Positions 12,690 through 24,739 of a DNA stretch of 64,000 bases are shown in pieces. Numbering within the stretch: the first letter of the stretch is position 1; each line of letters starts with the position of its first letter. Below the pieces are notes generated by a model that had not been told where the DNA came from, did not search any database, and saw only the letters and a list, made by a program, of their open reading frames with translations. Position numbers and translations under genes: made by a program. Origin of the DNA: Neodontobutis hainanensis. Taxonomy: Eukaryota > Chordata > Actinopteri > Gobiiformes > Odontobutidae. Where the stretch lies: the NCBI GenBank assembly GCA_024349245.1, contig JALDNG010000101.1:570001-634000 (forward strand). Reading direction: 5' to 3'.

Positions 12690-13718
12690 TTTAATCAAGT
12701 TCCTAAAAAGTATTTGAACCTGTTGGAATTTTATGGTTTTCTGAATAAATATGTCTTAAAATGTGATCTGATCTTCATCCAAGTCAAGGGTATTGACATA
12801 CCTAATGTGTCTTAAAATAATTGCACAAAATAATTCTGATCTTTCCTGTCTTTATTGAGAACAACCAAAAAACTTCATATTGGTTGTGGGAAAAGTAAGT
12901 GAACCCTTAAAATAATGACCTCAAAAAAGCTAGTTGGATTCAGGTTTTAGAACACCCGAAGTCTTGTTAAGATAATACGTTTGGAGGTGTGGACTACAGC
13001 TACTTTGACTAATTAAAACCCCTCAAACTTTTGGAGTTTGCTTTGCACAAGAAGAACACGCTTATGTGACCCATGCTTCACCAAAACTTTCAGAGGAGCT
13101 ACGATCAAGAGTTATTGCTTTACATAAAGCTGGAAAGGGTTACAAAGTTATTTCAAAGACTTAAGAAATTTCCCAGTCTACAGTTCGGCAAACAATCTAG
13201 AAATGGAGATGCTTTTAAAGACGTAAAAAAACAACCCCAAATGACAGCCAAAAAATTGTAGGCATCATCAGAACTTGCCAACATCACTGTTCATGAGTCT
13301 ACAGTACATAAAACACTGAACAAGCAGGGTATCCACGGCAGAACACCACAAAGGACATCACTGCTTACTAAAAAGAACACTGCTACACACCTGAAGTTTG
13401 CAAAAGAGTACACTGACACTCCACAGCAGTATTGGCAAAATGTTTTGTGGACTGAAGAAAACTAAGATTGAACTATGTGTAAAAAACACACAGAGCCACA
13501 TCTGGCGTAGGATGTCTGTACTTCAGCTGAAACTGTGTAGAAGGTGGGTAATGCAACAGGACAACGATCCAAAACAGAATGGCTTTAGAAAAACTAAATC
13601 GGCCTTTTGGAGTGGCCACGTCAGAGCCCAGACCTCAACTCAATAGAGATGCTATGGACTGACAGAAAACCATCAGATTCCAAAAGGTTCACATACTTTT
13701 TCTTGCCACTGTATATAA
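12690..13718 (+). mobile_element. Tc1-like DNA transposon, decayed
   Basis: Terminal-repeat-like blocks ('aagtatttgaacc' near 12705; 'ggttcacatactttttcttgccac' near 13686) bracket fragments of a Tc1-type transposase. 13085-13150 encodes an N-terminal HTH segment (ELRSRVIALHKAGKGYKVIS in the restored reading order of short pieces). 13260-13330 matches the second HTH. 13430-13465 is the catalytic WTEE-like block. 13550-13580 is the 'QQDNDPK' catalytic block. Several frameshifts and internal losses make it inactive. Confidence 0.85.
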
Positions 13719-13719
13719 C

Positions 13720-14125
13720 AATAGACAAAACCATCTTTTCCACCATTAACAGCTGTGGAGGGGCATGGTAGCTTGAGTTGTATGGTACAGGTCAGGTCAG
13801 TACAGCATGGTCTTTTATGTAAACAGTGACGTCCAATATAAAATGTACAATGTATTTGAAGCAAACCTTTAAAACCTAGGATAGATTGACATTAATAGCA
13901 GTAAAGAAGCAAGTGAATACATATTTGAAATGGTATGAGATGCTGGCCCTATATCTGACATGGATGTAGCCACATTTAAGACATCTAACATTTGTACACA
14001 AAGTTTTTAATTTTATTGTCAGTATTTAAAAAATAAAATCCAGAAACAAACTTAAGTTATCTCTGCATTGCAACAAATACAGTTATGTTTAGAATTTGTG
14101 ATTTTTCTTTTTTTTCCTTTTGTTT
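13720..14125. other. Spacer between two Tc1 remnants
   Basis: About 400 bases of AT-rich sequence with no gene, RNA or recognisable repeat. Confidence 0.5.
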
Positions 14126-14129
14126 TTTA

Positions 14130-15030
14130 GGGGTTTTTTGGCCATTTTTCAGAGAATGTGGCTGATAACACAAAAAACTTTTTTTAATCATAGTTAGTGG
14201 TTGGGTCAAGCCATTTATTGTGAAACAACTGTATATATACTTTTTAAATCATAATGATAAATAGAGTTTTCACATTACGTCAGTACAATACCTTTAAAAA
14301 ATATTGATATTTTGATACACTTTCAATATCTTGAAAAAAACTGTTGAAACCAATCAAAGGTCAGGTAGACCAACAGAAATTTCAGCCACAACTGCCAAGA
14401 AAATAGTTTGAGATGCAAAGAAAAACCAGTAAATAACTAACATAATGAGGAGGCTGCATGGTTGGCTTTACTGCACAAATGCCACAAAGCATTACAGCTT
14501 TAATACACGTGCAAAACTTACAATATATGTGCACAGAGACAAGCCTCAAAACTTCTGGAACAAAGTCATTTGGTGATAAAACCAAAATTTTACTTTTTGG
14601 CCACAACCATAAACGTAACATTTGGAGAAGAGTCAACAAGGTTGTTGATGAAAGGAACACCATTCCTGCTGTGAAACATGGAGGTGGATCACTGATGTTT
14701 TGGGGATGTGTGAGCTACAAAGGCACAGAAAACTGCAACAAAATTGATGGCAGGTTGAATGCAGCATGATATCAGAAAATACTAAATGAAAGATTTACAG
14801 TCATCAGCCCAGACGTTGCACATAGGACGTACTTTGACATTTCAACATGACAATGATCCAAAGCACAAGGTCAAGTCGGCCTGTCATTGGCTACAGCAGC
14901 ATAAAGTGAAGGTCATCTCAGTCTCCTGACCTCAACATCATTGAGCCACTCTGAGGAGATCTCAAATGTGCAGTTCATGCAAGACAGCCCAAGAATTTAC
15001 AGGAACTATAACAATTATCAGCTTTGCCAA
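14130..15030 (+). mobile_element. Tc1-like DNA transposon remnant (same family as 53.05-54.53 kb)
   Basis: The left part shares 'ttggccatttttc', 'atagttagtggttggg' and 'gccatttattgt' with the copy starting at 53051. The coding part (14590-14770) encodes NIWRRVNKVVDERN and VKHGGGSLMFWGC, the Tc1 DDE-domain strand. Further on are 'CAACATGACAATGATCC' (QHDNDP-type) and 'CCTGACCTCAACATCATTGAGCC' (PDLN-IEP). Left and right termini are eroded and the frame is broken. Confidence 0.85.
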
Positions 15031-15760
15031 TGTCTATACACAAATAACCAATACAACCACATCATTTCCAGCAGAAATGTAAAAAAATATTGGACCTCAT
15101 ATATATCCTTGTAGTTGTACTGAATATATGCAGTATATAATTGCATGCGTGTCATTGAATGAAGTTGTAAACACAGCTGCAAACATAAGTCAGCAATATT
15201 GCCTGTCCCTCTGTTTTGGCTTTTTCGTTTAATGACCCAAAATGATAAAAAGGCGATTGAAAGTGATTCCTCAAATATTGACCGAGGCGTTTTATTACCA
15301 AGGCTTACTCCGGTGGGAATTTGTAATTACGCTTCAAATAATATAAAAAATATTTGTAAAACCTTATTTTATTTCCAAACCTACTAAGTGATATTGATTC
15401 ATTAAATAATGTATATGTCGTTATAGCTTTATGGTTTTTGTACAAAACTGAATACAAGCTGTAACAATAAGTAATAGAAGTGGATATTGTATTTATTAGA
15501 ACTAGGTCTCTGCCTAAGCCAAATCTCTATTTCTCTTGGGACACACTTTTGTCAAGTATCTACAAAATGGTTGCATGTTGTTCTTCTAATTAGGTTCTCG
15601 ATGTAGAATCAATGTTTTTTTTATTTCTTACTATTCATTTATTTGATAGGGAAAGTGCACGTTAATGAACATACATGAGACATCCACATGAATGTAAACA
15701 TGCCAATTAAACAAATTAAACAAATTTCCATTTGTTGTTCCAACATTCACACACATTAAT
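15030..15760. other. Intergenic spacer
   Basis: No gene is recognised. A short block at about 15645-15695 ('gtgcacgttaatgaacata') is the reverse complement of the tail of the tRNA-like repeat at 23525-23555, so a minus-orientation repeat remnant is likely. Confidence 0.5.
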
Positions 15761-15769
15761 TTACATTTT

Positions 15770-17850
15770 GGTTTTGCTTCAGAAACAGCTTCTTGATTGG
15801 ATTATGGTCCTGGGATTGGGCCAGCCACTCCATTTTTTAAAACATTAATTTTGTTGGTTTGGAACCAAAACTTTGCTTGTTTACCAGTGTGTTTGAGGTC
15901 ATTGTCTTGTTGAAACAAGAGTTTTGTAAGTAATTGCGGTTCTATGAATTCCGGATGACCTCCAGGGGCGGTGCATTAAGCACTGAATGATCATCTTTGC
16001 GCATGTGTTGAGAATCTAATACCAACAAAGTCACTTGTGACCTCCCGGTGTTCCTTTACCTTCTTGCAAGTACCAAGATTCCGAGGAACTGACTGCCCTG
16101 GCGGTCATCTGGGATTCATAGAACCGCAGTTACATATGTAACTCTCGTTTTATTTCATCCCTCCTGAACACCAGGGGCGGTGCATTAAGCCCTGGATGAC
16201 ATATAACAGCAAGGTCAAGAGGAATCAGCAGACCCTAATCCAGCATACCTTATAAGGATGTAGAAGTGTTCTGTCTTAGAACCCCCCCACCAGTGGATGG
16301 ATTGAACCTGTGTGGTAACCAACTTTCCACCAACCAACTTACGCTGTGCTGTAACCAACTTTCTCTTTTCGAAATTCACCCTGAGGCCCAAGCGCTCTAT
16401 ACTGTATGCTCGAGAACAGTCATTGTATCGAACGGCCTGTTTGCGGGTCGGTGCACATATGAGCCAGTCGTCAAGGTATGGAAGAATCTAGATACCCCGC
16501 GCCTGTAGAGGGGACAGTGCTGCTGCCACTACTCGAGTAAATACCCTGTGAGACATGGACAATCCGAAGGGAAGGACCCGGAACTGAAAGTGATTCCCTT
16601 GGCCAGCAGGGTGGAGATCTCCTTGTTGAGAGTATTGGCTCTCGCCGGGTCTCGGATGACCTGGCCAGAAACTGCTCTCCTCCACCGGAGGCATATGACC
16701 CAGACCAAATTTGGGGGCATCCTGAATTAAAGCGAGCACCCTACCATCAGACGTAGGCCGTGAGAATGCCTTAACATCCACCCAGCACGCATGGAGCTCT
16801 TTAATATACTTAGCCGCCCCAGGTTGTCTGAAAAATGCGCTGGATGCCACTGGTTGCGGTGGTGGGTCATCCAGCTGTAGTCGAGCGAGGGCCGTCCTAA
16901 TGGCTGAGGTGGCCGAGTTGTCCGTCTTCTCCAGAGGACCAGTAGAGGCATGGAACCCGGCTTCAGACGCCACCGAAATGGCATCATCCTCACAGAGAGA
17001 TGCTACGTCATGCACATGTGCAGGCGTCTCGAGGCTTTCTCCAACCTGAAAGGACTGGAGGATGGCTTTCATTTCGGCCAACTCTGAAGACAAGCTGTCC
17101 ACCTTCTTGGCCAGTTGTCCTTTAGAGCGTTTCATTGGTACAGAAGAAGTATCCCCACTAGCCGGGCGTTTCAGCCATGTACCCTGTCCAGCTGGTAACT
17201 GAGCAGGCTGCGAGCCTGTTGACAAGTCATAGGCTGTTCAACAGCTGCCAATCTAGCCAGATCCTTGCTCCTGATCCTTGGTATGCAATAAACAGACCCA
17301 ACACCATAGTAGGAGAAATGAGGCTTGCTTCATTGTCTTCACTGTGTACTGTGACTTGAATTCACAGTTTGGGGGTTGTCTCACAAACTGTCTGTGGCCC
17401 TTGGACATAAAAAGAACAATTTTACTCTCATCAGTCCACAAAATGTTCCTTCATTGTTCTTTGGCAAATTGTAACCTCTTCTGCACATGCCTTTTTTCTA
17501 ACAGAGACTTTGCGAGGCATTCTTGAAAACAGATTAGTTTCACACAGATGTCATCTAACTGTAACAGTACTTACAGGTAACTCCAGACGGTCTTTGATTA
17601 TCCTGGAGCTGATCATTGGCTGAGCCTTTGCCATTCTGGTAATTCTTCGATTCATTTTGATGGTTGTCTTCTGTTTTCTTCCACATCTCTCTGATTTTGT
17701 TCTCCATTTTAAGGTATTGGAGATCATTTTAGCTGAACCACCTATACTTTTATGCACCTCTTTATAGGTTTTTGCCTACTCCAATCAACTTTTTAACTAA
17801 AGTATGCTGTTCTTCTGAACAATGTCTTAAACAACCTATTTTACTCAGGC
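15770..17850 (-). mobile_element. Tc1-like transposon split by a DIRS-like insertion
   Basis: Minus-strand Tc1 coding remnants lie on both sides of the DIRS-like block. To its right, 17757-17551 encodes the N-terminal HTH region (GGSAKMISNTLKW, RITRMAKAQPMISS) and 17441-17253 encodes MWTDESKIVLF. To its left, about 15925-15800 encodes the QQDND and following WF segment. The transposase therefore reads in the right order from 17757 down, interrupted at about 17250-15930. Frameshifts and stops show that it is dead. Confidence 0.85.
15931..17250 (-). mobile_element. Internally deleted DIRS-like retrotransposon nested in Tc1
   Basis: The minus-strand frame from 17225 to 16488 (245 codons) starts with a gag-like, Ser/Pro/Ala-rich segment with a coiled-coil-like stretch (KVDSLSSELAEMKAILQSF). 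It then jumps to a reverse transcriptase segment, FRVLPFGLS. A stop follows, and just beyond it lies ILPYLDDWLICAPT with the YLDD catalytic motif at about 16490-16455. That YLDD context is typical of DIRS-type elements. Most of the RT fingers, RNase H and tyrosine recombinase are missing. The left end holds inverted blocks ('gcggttctatgaatt' near 15938 against 'gattcatagaaccgc' near 16113) and a repeated 'aggggcggtgcattaag', as expected of DIRS termini. Confidence 0.8.
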
Positions 17851-17859
17851 TTTCAAATG

Positions 17860-19565
17860 AATGTTCAACAAGTGCTGGGTTCATCCTTAAATAGGGGTCA
17901 CCTGATTCACACCAATTTTTTCACAAAATTGATTAACCTCAGTGATTGAATGCCACACTTCTATTTTTTTAACACACCCCTTTCAACTAATTGCCCAATT
18001 GCACAGCCTTAAGAGTGTGCATATCATAAATGCTGGGTCTTGATTGTTTTCTAAGAATCTACTGAACCTACTGGTAACTTGTTTACCACTTGTTTAGCAA
18101 TAAGAAATATACAAAAAAAATGGATTATTCTGGTTAGACACATTGTACTGCTAATATTTTTGTACAATACTGTATTAGAAGAGTTAAACAGGGGTCATGT
18201 GGGTCGCACACAGCTATTGAAACGGAGGAAGTTAAGCATTAGTAACCAAGGTGACCATTCACACAAACTAAAATACACGTGCTAAAAATACACACTCTCT
18301 AACCGCCATTGTGCGTCCCCAGATCAGGTTTCCTTATTTTACAAAACAAGTGAACATGTGGTAATCAGCCTCTCAGTGTTTACTCAGGCTCTTAACTATC
18401 GTCACAGCAACCGGCCGGCACTGAGCTGTTTTACTGCAAACAAGGCGGTCAAGCTTAGGATACTTAATAGAAAGTCTATAGTATTGTTTGATTTGTAATA
18501 CTTTAGCTGTTGTCTTGTGTTATACAGAAAGCTGCTTGATACAGCTGAAGTATAGTGTCATGGTTGGCATTAGCCAAAATTCAAATTTCACATTTTTGTC
18601 TTAACAAAAACACTGAATCCCACATTGCCCCACTTAGCTACAGTTAAACTAATATAAATAACTGTTCTGTTTTTTTTAAGGAATGCAAAAGAGTAATAAT
18701 CTGTTAAATATCCTACAGACAAAATATGTCCCAGACATCGAGGGGTCCAAAGCGTCCCAAAAAAGTGCATCAAACCGTATTACATTTGGAACATTTTGGT
18801 TTTTGGTTCCATCAGAGCAGTTTGCTTTCCACAAGGTGGAGTTAAACACTGCAGTCTGTCAGTTGGGCAAACTGGATGTTTAATCTTTACTTAGGCAATC
18901 TATTTTCTCTAGTGTCTTGTAAACATGCTGCTACTAAATTAATGTAGTTGTAAGGACAAATAGTAGGCAGATAGTAACCAAACCCAGAATATGACCCAGT
19001 TTTTTGAATAAATAAAAAAGACATTAATTTGTAAGAAATGAAAGGGAAGAATGATACTTTAGTGCTCATTAACTTGTGCATTAACATGGGCCGATCCCAA
19101 ACATCACCGAGCTGACGCCAGGAGAGGAACACTCTGATGGAGCTGGGACATTGCGTATTGATGAGTGTAATTGGATCAAATGGCAGCGCAAACTGAAACC
19201 ACAGACCACTCACAAGACAAGACACTGCAGCGGTGTGATTTATCACTTAACGAGCTGGCCCAGTGGGAACTGTAGGGAGAAGACATGGAACACAGGTGGT
19301 CACCATCAGGCCTCTTTCTACTGGGTTAATTTCAAGAGCATGTTTGTGCAGGGCTACCATAGCTTTTAACACGCTCTAAAAATAATCAAAGTATCAAAAG
19401 GCAATCTGCACATTTGGCAACAGATGCCACCAAAAAGGCCAAAGACCACACACACCACTTTTAAATTAAATAAATAAACCTGATCTGGCTGATTTAAAAT
19501 GTGTCTCATGGTTGGTCTTGGATAACAACACATGGTTTGCGAGATAACCACCATGAATGAATGGA
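17860..19565. other. Intergenic sequence, no gene recognised
   Basis: Short chance frames only. 19085-19330 is non-repetitive and of balanced composition, unlike the surrounding AT-rich DNA. It could be a conserved non-coding element, but I cannot support an exon. Confidence 0.5.
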
Positions 19566-19571
19566 ATACGC

Positions 19572-20772
19572 TAACGTAAAGGATTCTAAGGAACACTTGT
19601 TCAGCTTCTCATTAATGCAAGAATCTAATTAACCAATCACATGGCAGTTTAGTGCATTTAGGAGTGTGGTCCTGGTCAAGACAATCTCCTGAACTCCAAA
19701 CTGAATGTAAAAATGGTAAAGAAAGGTGATTCAAGCCATTTTGAGCGTGGCATAATTGTTGGTGCCAGACGGGTCAGTCTGAGTATTTCACAATCTGCTC
19801 AGTTACTGGGATTTTCACGCACAACCATTTCTAGAGTTTACAAAGAATGGTGTGAAAAGTGAAAAACAGCCAGTTGGGCAAAAATGCCTTATTGATGCTA
19901 GAGGTCAGAGGAGAATGGGCCGACTGATTCAAGCTGATAGAAGAGCAACTTTAACTGAAATAACCACTCGTTACAACCGAGGTTTGCAGCAAAGCATTTG
20001 TGAAGCCTCAACACGCACAACCTTGAGGCAGATGGGCTACAACAGCAGAAGACCCCACCGGGTACCACTCATCTCAACTACAAATAGGAAAAAGAGGATA
20101 CAATTTGCACAAGCTCACCAAAATTGGACAGTTGAAGACTGTAAATATGTTGCCTGATCTTATGAGTCTCGATTTCTGTTGAGACATTCAGATGGTAGAG
20201 TCAGAATTTGGCGTAAACAGAATGAGAACATGGATCTATCATGCCTTGTTACCACTGTGCAGGCTGGTGGTGGTGGTGTAATGGTGTGGGGGATGTTTTC
20301 TTGGCACACTTTAGGCCCCTTAGTGCCAATAGGGCATTGTTTAAATGCCACGGCCTACCTGAGCTTTGTTTCTGACCATGTCCATCCCTTTATGACCATC
20401 ATGTACCCATCCTCTGAAGGGTACTTCCAGCAGGATAATGCACCATGTCACAAAGCTCGAATCATTTCAAATTGGTTTCTTGAACATGACAATGAGTTCA
20501 CTGAACTAAAATGGCCCCCACAGTCACCAGATCTCAACCCAATACAGCATCTTTGGGATGTGGTGGAGCGGGAGCTTCGTGCCCTGGATATGCATCCCAC
20601 AAATCTCCATCGACTGCAAGATGCTATTCTATTAATATGGGCCAAAATTTCTAAAGAATGATTTCAGCACCTTGTTGAATCAATGCCACGTAGAATTAAG
20701 GCAGTTCTGAAGGCAAAAGGGGGTCAAACACAGTATTAGTATGGTGTTCCTAATAATCCTTTAGGTGAGTGT
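19572..20772 (+). mobile_element. Tc1-like DNA transposon, nearly full length but broken
   Basis: Terminal blocks 'aaaggattctaaggaacac' (about 19578) and 'tggtgttcctaataatccttta' (about 20743) are inverted partners. Between them lies a Tc1 transposase in two long frames, 19852-20157 and 20179-20661, joined across an in-frame TGA at about 20155. The second frame carries GGGGVMVWGMFSW, FQQDNAPCH (second catalytic Asp), and WPPQSPDLNPIQHLWD (third acidic site region). The N-terminal HTH at 19715-19850 is present but out of frame. This is the best-preserved transposase in the window, but the stop and the N-terminal frame break predict inactivity. Confidence 0.92.
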
Positions 20773-20774
20773 AT

Positions 20775-23190
20775 ATGAGTTAGGTTGCCCATTGATAATT
20801 TACTATTGCTTGTTTTCTCCCCCGCCTTTCCAAGTCTCTTCAATCTCGCAGTCAGACTCAGGCGCAAACGTGTTATTCACGGTTTAATTGATGAGGCACA
20901 TTACATTAATTCCGAAAAGAAAATTTGTTTTGTACAAGCACAACTCAGTAAAGACTACAAAATGTGGGCGGGACAGGAACTGAACTCTGTTCCATTAAAG
21001 GGCCAGCTCCCAAAACCAAAGATTCAGAGAGGAGCACTTCCGAGTGGGATTCCCAGGGTCCTGTATAATATAAATCTTGAGCATTTTATTTGAAACATGT
21101 AATATACACTTCACTGGGAGCATAAGGAACTGTGTTATTAATTGAAAGCAGCTGTGAACCGTGTCTATTAGAACCAGCATTTCACTGTAGAACACATTAC
21201 AGGTGAACTTAGCATTAATAAATTACTTAAGTCCGGAGCACTCATAAGCTGACTGCACAACTCTCCACATCGTTGGCTGAAAATTGTTTAGTAACAGATC
21301 CATTCTTCTCTTTTTACTGTAAAGACACATTTAACACATCCACCATGGCGTCTGTGACACAAATCAATCACTCTTTGCTTCAGACTCATCCTCGCTGATA
21401 CTTTCAAAAGAGTTTAGTGCTGCCAAAACAAAACAGACTCACTGCACATGCTCAAACTGTTACTCTGTGGTTTCTGGCAGTGTTTACCTCCATCTTGTGG
21501 TGTTTTATGCATTTACAGTAGAGCCATGTAGATAAAGATATTTTTCAAAATGCTCTCATCTGAACGGAGACAAAATGTATGTGATTATAAAAAATGTACA
21601 TGTAGCCACAGCCTAAAATTTCAGGACCGGTGACTAAATCGCACTTCAAAAATGCATTTCAAATAATGTTTAAATTTTCAAAAGTTCACACATTGCGTTG
21701 TATATTTTCATGTTTTTGTGCCTCAAACATTTTCGAGTGTACTGGGTGATGTGTAAAAAGTCTGTCTATCAATACCTTCAGGTTTATCTTTGACACCTGT
21801 CACAATTAGGTGGAGCCTCCGTAATGAGACATTGAACTCTGAGGGGGCCAAACCCTGTACACTGTACCTGCGCAGTGCCATGCACCAGCAACAGGCATGC
21901 CACCCATATATAATCTCTAGTATCTTTAAAAATACCCACCATGAAAAAGAAAACATTTCAGAAAAAGAGTATATTATTGAAAATAAAACCAGTATCTTAA
22001 GAAAAAATTGGAATAGTTACCCAGTCAAAACTCCCCCCAAAATATCCAATGTCCACAATAAAGCTATACAAAAAGTCTAAATTTAACACCTAGAATATAT
22101 GTCATGCAAAATGTACTTACTTTTTAATTCAATGTAAACATATATATTAGGTTTGTTTTTTTGGGGGGCAGCATTTTAATATTTGGCATAATTTCCAAAC
22201 TCAATAGGCTGTTACAATTGCAGAAGTCAGCAGAGTAAATATAGCCAGTTGAGATTAGTGTATTTGGAAAAAAGTCAGATTTAAAAAGCCACAAAGCGCT
22301 CTGGTGACAATGTTAGCAGTTGCTAGCTAGTGAGACAAACATCAAATAATATAGTGGTTTATGAAGCAGAAAACATGATCTTGCTCAGGAAAGACCCAGT
22401 CACAAGTAGAGGTTTATGTATTCATGATCATTAGGTTAAAAAGTCCCTTTTACTAGTCCTATGTATAGATTAAGCCTGTTTGCCCATTCATTTTCACTTT
22501 TTTATTTTTGCCCTGTTGTCTAAAGCCTTGCATACATATTAAGTCACAAAAACCTTTTTTGTCACAAAAAGCTAGAAATATGATTTTGCTACCTAGTTGA
22601 TCTAAAAATGGAATTCTGTACTAATCTTTTTTTTGTCTATTCTGACCTGAATTTTATTTTGAAGTTCCAGACTGAGCGCAGATGTTTCCCCTTTTGTTTC
22701 CACCGAGCCACAGTGGAGGGATCTCCTGTCACAAAGAAGACCTGAGTGTGCAAAGTGCTTGTGTTTGAACAAATATTTGCTCTGTGCATTGTGCTCACTC
22801 TGAAACAGACTGTTTACATAAATGAATGAATCAGCAACACTTACCTTTTTCATGTCAGTGTAATCCCCTGTGCTGTCTTCAGGAGGTGCACCCTCAACTC
22901 AGCTATTCTGAATTGAGATTTACCTTGGCTTAACTCTGAAGGTTTTTTTTTTTCTTAAAATAAAAAAGGTATCCCATAGGATTTAATTCAATATACCCTA
23001 ATTTTGAGAACAACCTCTATAGTAGTTATTTGGGTAAAAACATAAAAATATCTAAAATATTACAAATCTATTTTAGAGATTTTCATTATTTATTTATTCA
23101 CATTTTCGTGAGGAATAATCCCTGAGCCACGTGCACCCCCATTAAACTTGCAAAGAAATTATGATGAACTTTTTGGATAACATAATTCAG
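20775..23190. other. Intergenic sequence, no gene recognised
   Basis: AT-rich sequence. The open frames at 20785-21093 and 21790-22080 have no domain, signal or splice support and look like chance. No repeat family was recognised apart from short A/T runs. Confidence 0.5.
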
Positions 23191-23277
23191 TTTTGTCTCT
23201 AGTAAATTGGAGAAAAAACATTTGCAGTTGCAGAGATAAAAAATATATATATAGTACTGTTTATCAAGGTTATCACA

Positions 23278-23570
23278 GTGGGGCTCAGTGGCTCAGTGAT
23301 AAAGCAGTCGTCCTTCAACCAGAAGGTGGGCGGTTTGATTCCTGCTCTCCTCACAGTTCATACTGTCATTGTGTCCTTGGGCAAGACACTTAACTCTCCT
23401 TGCCTCGAGTGACACAGCACTGGTGTATGAATGCGTGTGATTGATGCACTGGTGTGAGAATGTTGGGACAACGGATGGAAATTAGCTCACTGCTACAATT
23501 TGGCAAGATAACATTCATGTGGCTGTTTCTCATATATGTTCATTAACATGCACTGTCCCAAACAAATAAA
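23278..23570 (+). repeat. tRNA-like dispersed repeat (plus orientation)
   Basis: It starts with an A-box-like 'gtggctcagtgataaagc' and a B-box-like 'ggtttgattcc'. It then has 'cattgtgtccttgggcaagacactta', 'ttgcctcgagtg', and a tail ending 'tatgttcattaacatgcactgtccc' before an A/T-rich end. The layout resembles a tRNA-derived SINE. Anticodon-arm pairing does not fold as a true tRNA. Confidence 0.85.
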
Positions 23571-23892
23571 TTAAATTATAATAATAATAAACATTGCACA
23601 TATTTGATACATTTCCTTTAGTCTGCAGCCCTAGTTACTATCTATAACAGCATGTTCATTTTGGGCTGACATGTATATTTTCCCTGTAAGGAACTAGTGT
23701 TTGGAATGTGTTATCCTACACAGAAACTTAAGTCAAAGATATCTATTTTCGCAACAATTGAAAGCCATTTGGAATGATTGCTGACATGACAGTGCAAGAA
23801 AAAAAGTAAAACTCAAATTTCAAAACCAGTTTGGTTCTGATGTCTACTTGCTTGTCAATTGTCAATAGGCCTTGTTTTTTATTATTTCTAAA

Positions 23893-24735
23893 TGTGGGGA
23901 AGCTGGCCAAAGAGGTCAAAAGTAGGAGGCAGACTCACAGAACATTCCAAATAAAAAATAATTTATTCAGCATCATGAAAAACTTGGACAAATACATATT
24001 TACAAAAACATAACAGCCCTTAACTAAGGCACCCACAACAGCCCTTAACAAAACTAAGGCAACCCCTTGTGTACCAGGCTACACTTTTCTCTCTTCTTCT
24101 TCTTCTTCTTTCTGATATTATTGGCGGGTCGCAACCAATTTTTTTTTTTCTCTCTCTTCTACTTACTCCCAGTTCTTTATAGTCTCCCAGCAGGTAAGGC
24201 TCCTCCCCTGGGCAGGTATACCTGACTCTAAGGTATGGTCACAACTTTTCATTTTAGCAAAGGGTAAGTACTTTCTACCTTCCCACATGATTTCAGTCCC
24301 ACAACTTAGAACAGTGTTTAACTAAAACTATAAACACAAAGAACTTAATCACAGTACACAAATACAATAAACTCAAAATAAAATCCCAACAGATTTCCCC
24401 TCCTCATGGTCTGGCCCATGACCTCCCCCTGAGGTTATAAAATTGGCCGACACAAGGCCCTCTCCCTCTTTGACCTAACCATGTGGAGGACCTGGTAAGT
24501 TTGTAGATGAATGATTAACTAAACTGTACCAATTTATAATAAAACATATTTAACAGATCTGTGTGTTGTGTGCATATCAACTGGTAAACTAAATACAAAC
24601 TACACAAAACAAACCCGGGATAGTTTAATTTAGCTATATTGTTAAAATGGTATTGATTGAAACTTAACACATATGCATGAAATGAACAACTACATAAACT
24701 AAAGGTGAGTTATGGGACAAACCCCCTTTGTCACA
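23893..24735 (-). mobile_element. Solo LTR with 5-bp target-site duplication
   Basis: The 843-bp block starts TGTGGGGAAG and ends CTTTGTCACA on the plus strand, so it has TG...CA termini. It is flanked on both sides by the identical pentanucleotide CTAAA (23888-23892 and 24736-24740), a clean target duplication. On the minus strand it has a TATAAAG box (24181-24175) and an AATAAA signal (23967-23962) about 70 nt before its 3' end. This places the promoter and poly(A) site as in an LTR read leftwards. No internal coding region remains, which implies LTR-LTR recombination. The parent family (gypsy-like or other) cannot be told from the LTR alone. Confidence 0.85.
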
Positions 24736-24739
24736 CTAA

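Noticed and set aside
16548..16730. Plus-strand frame over the DIRS-like block
   Set aside because: It is a shadow of the minus-strand gag-RT remnant.
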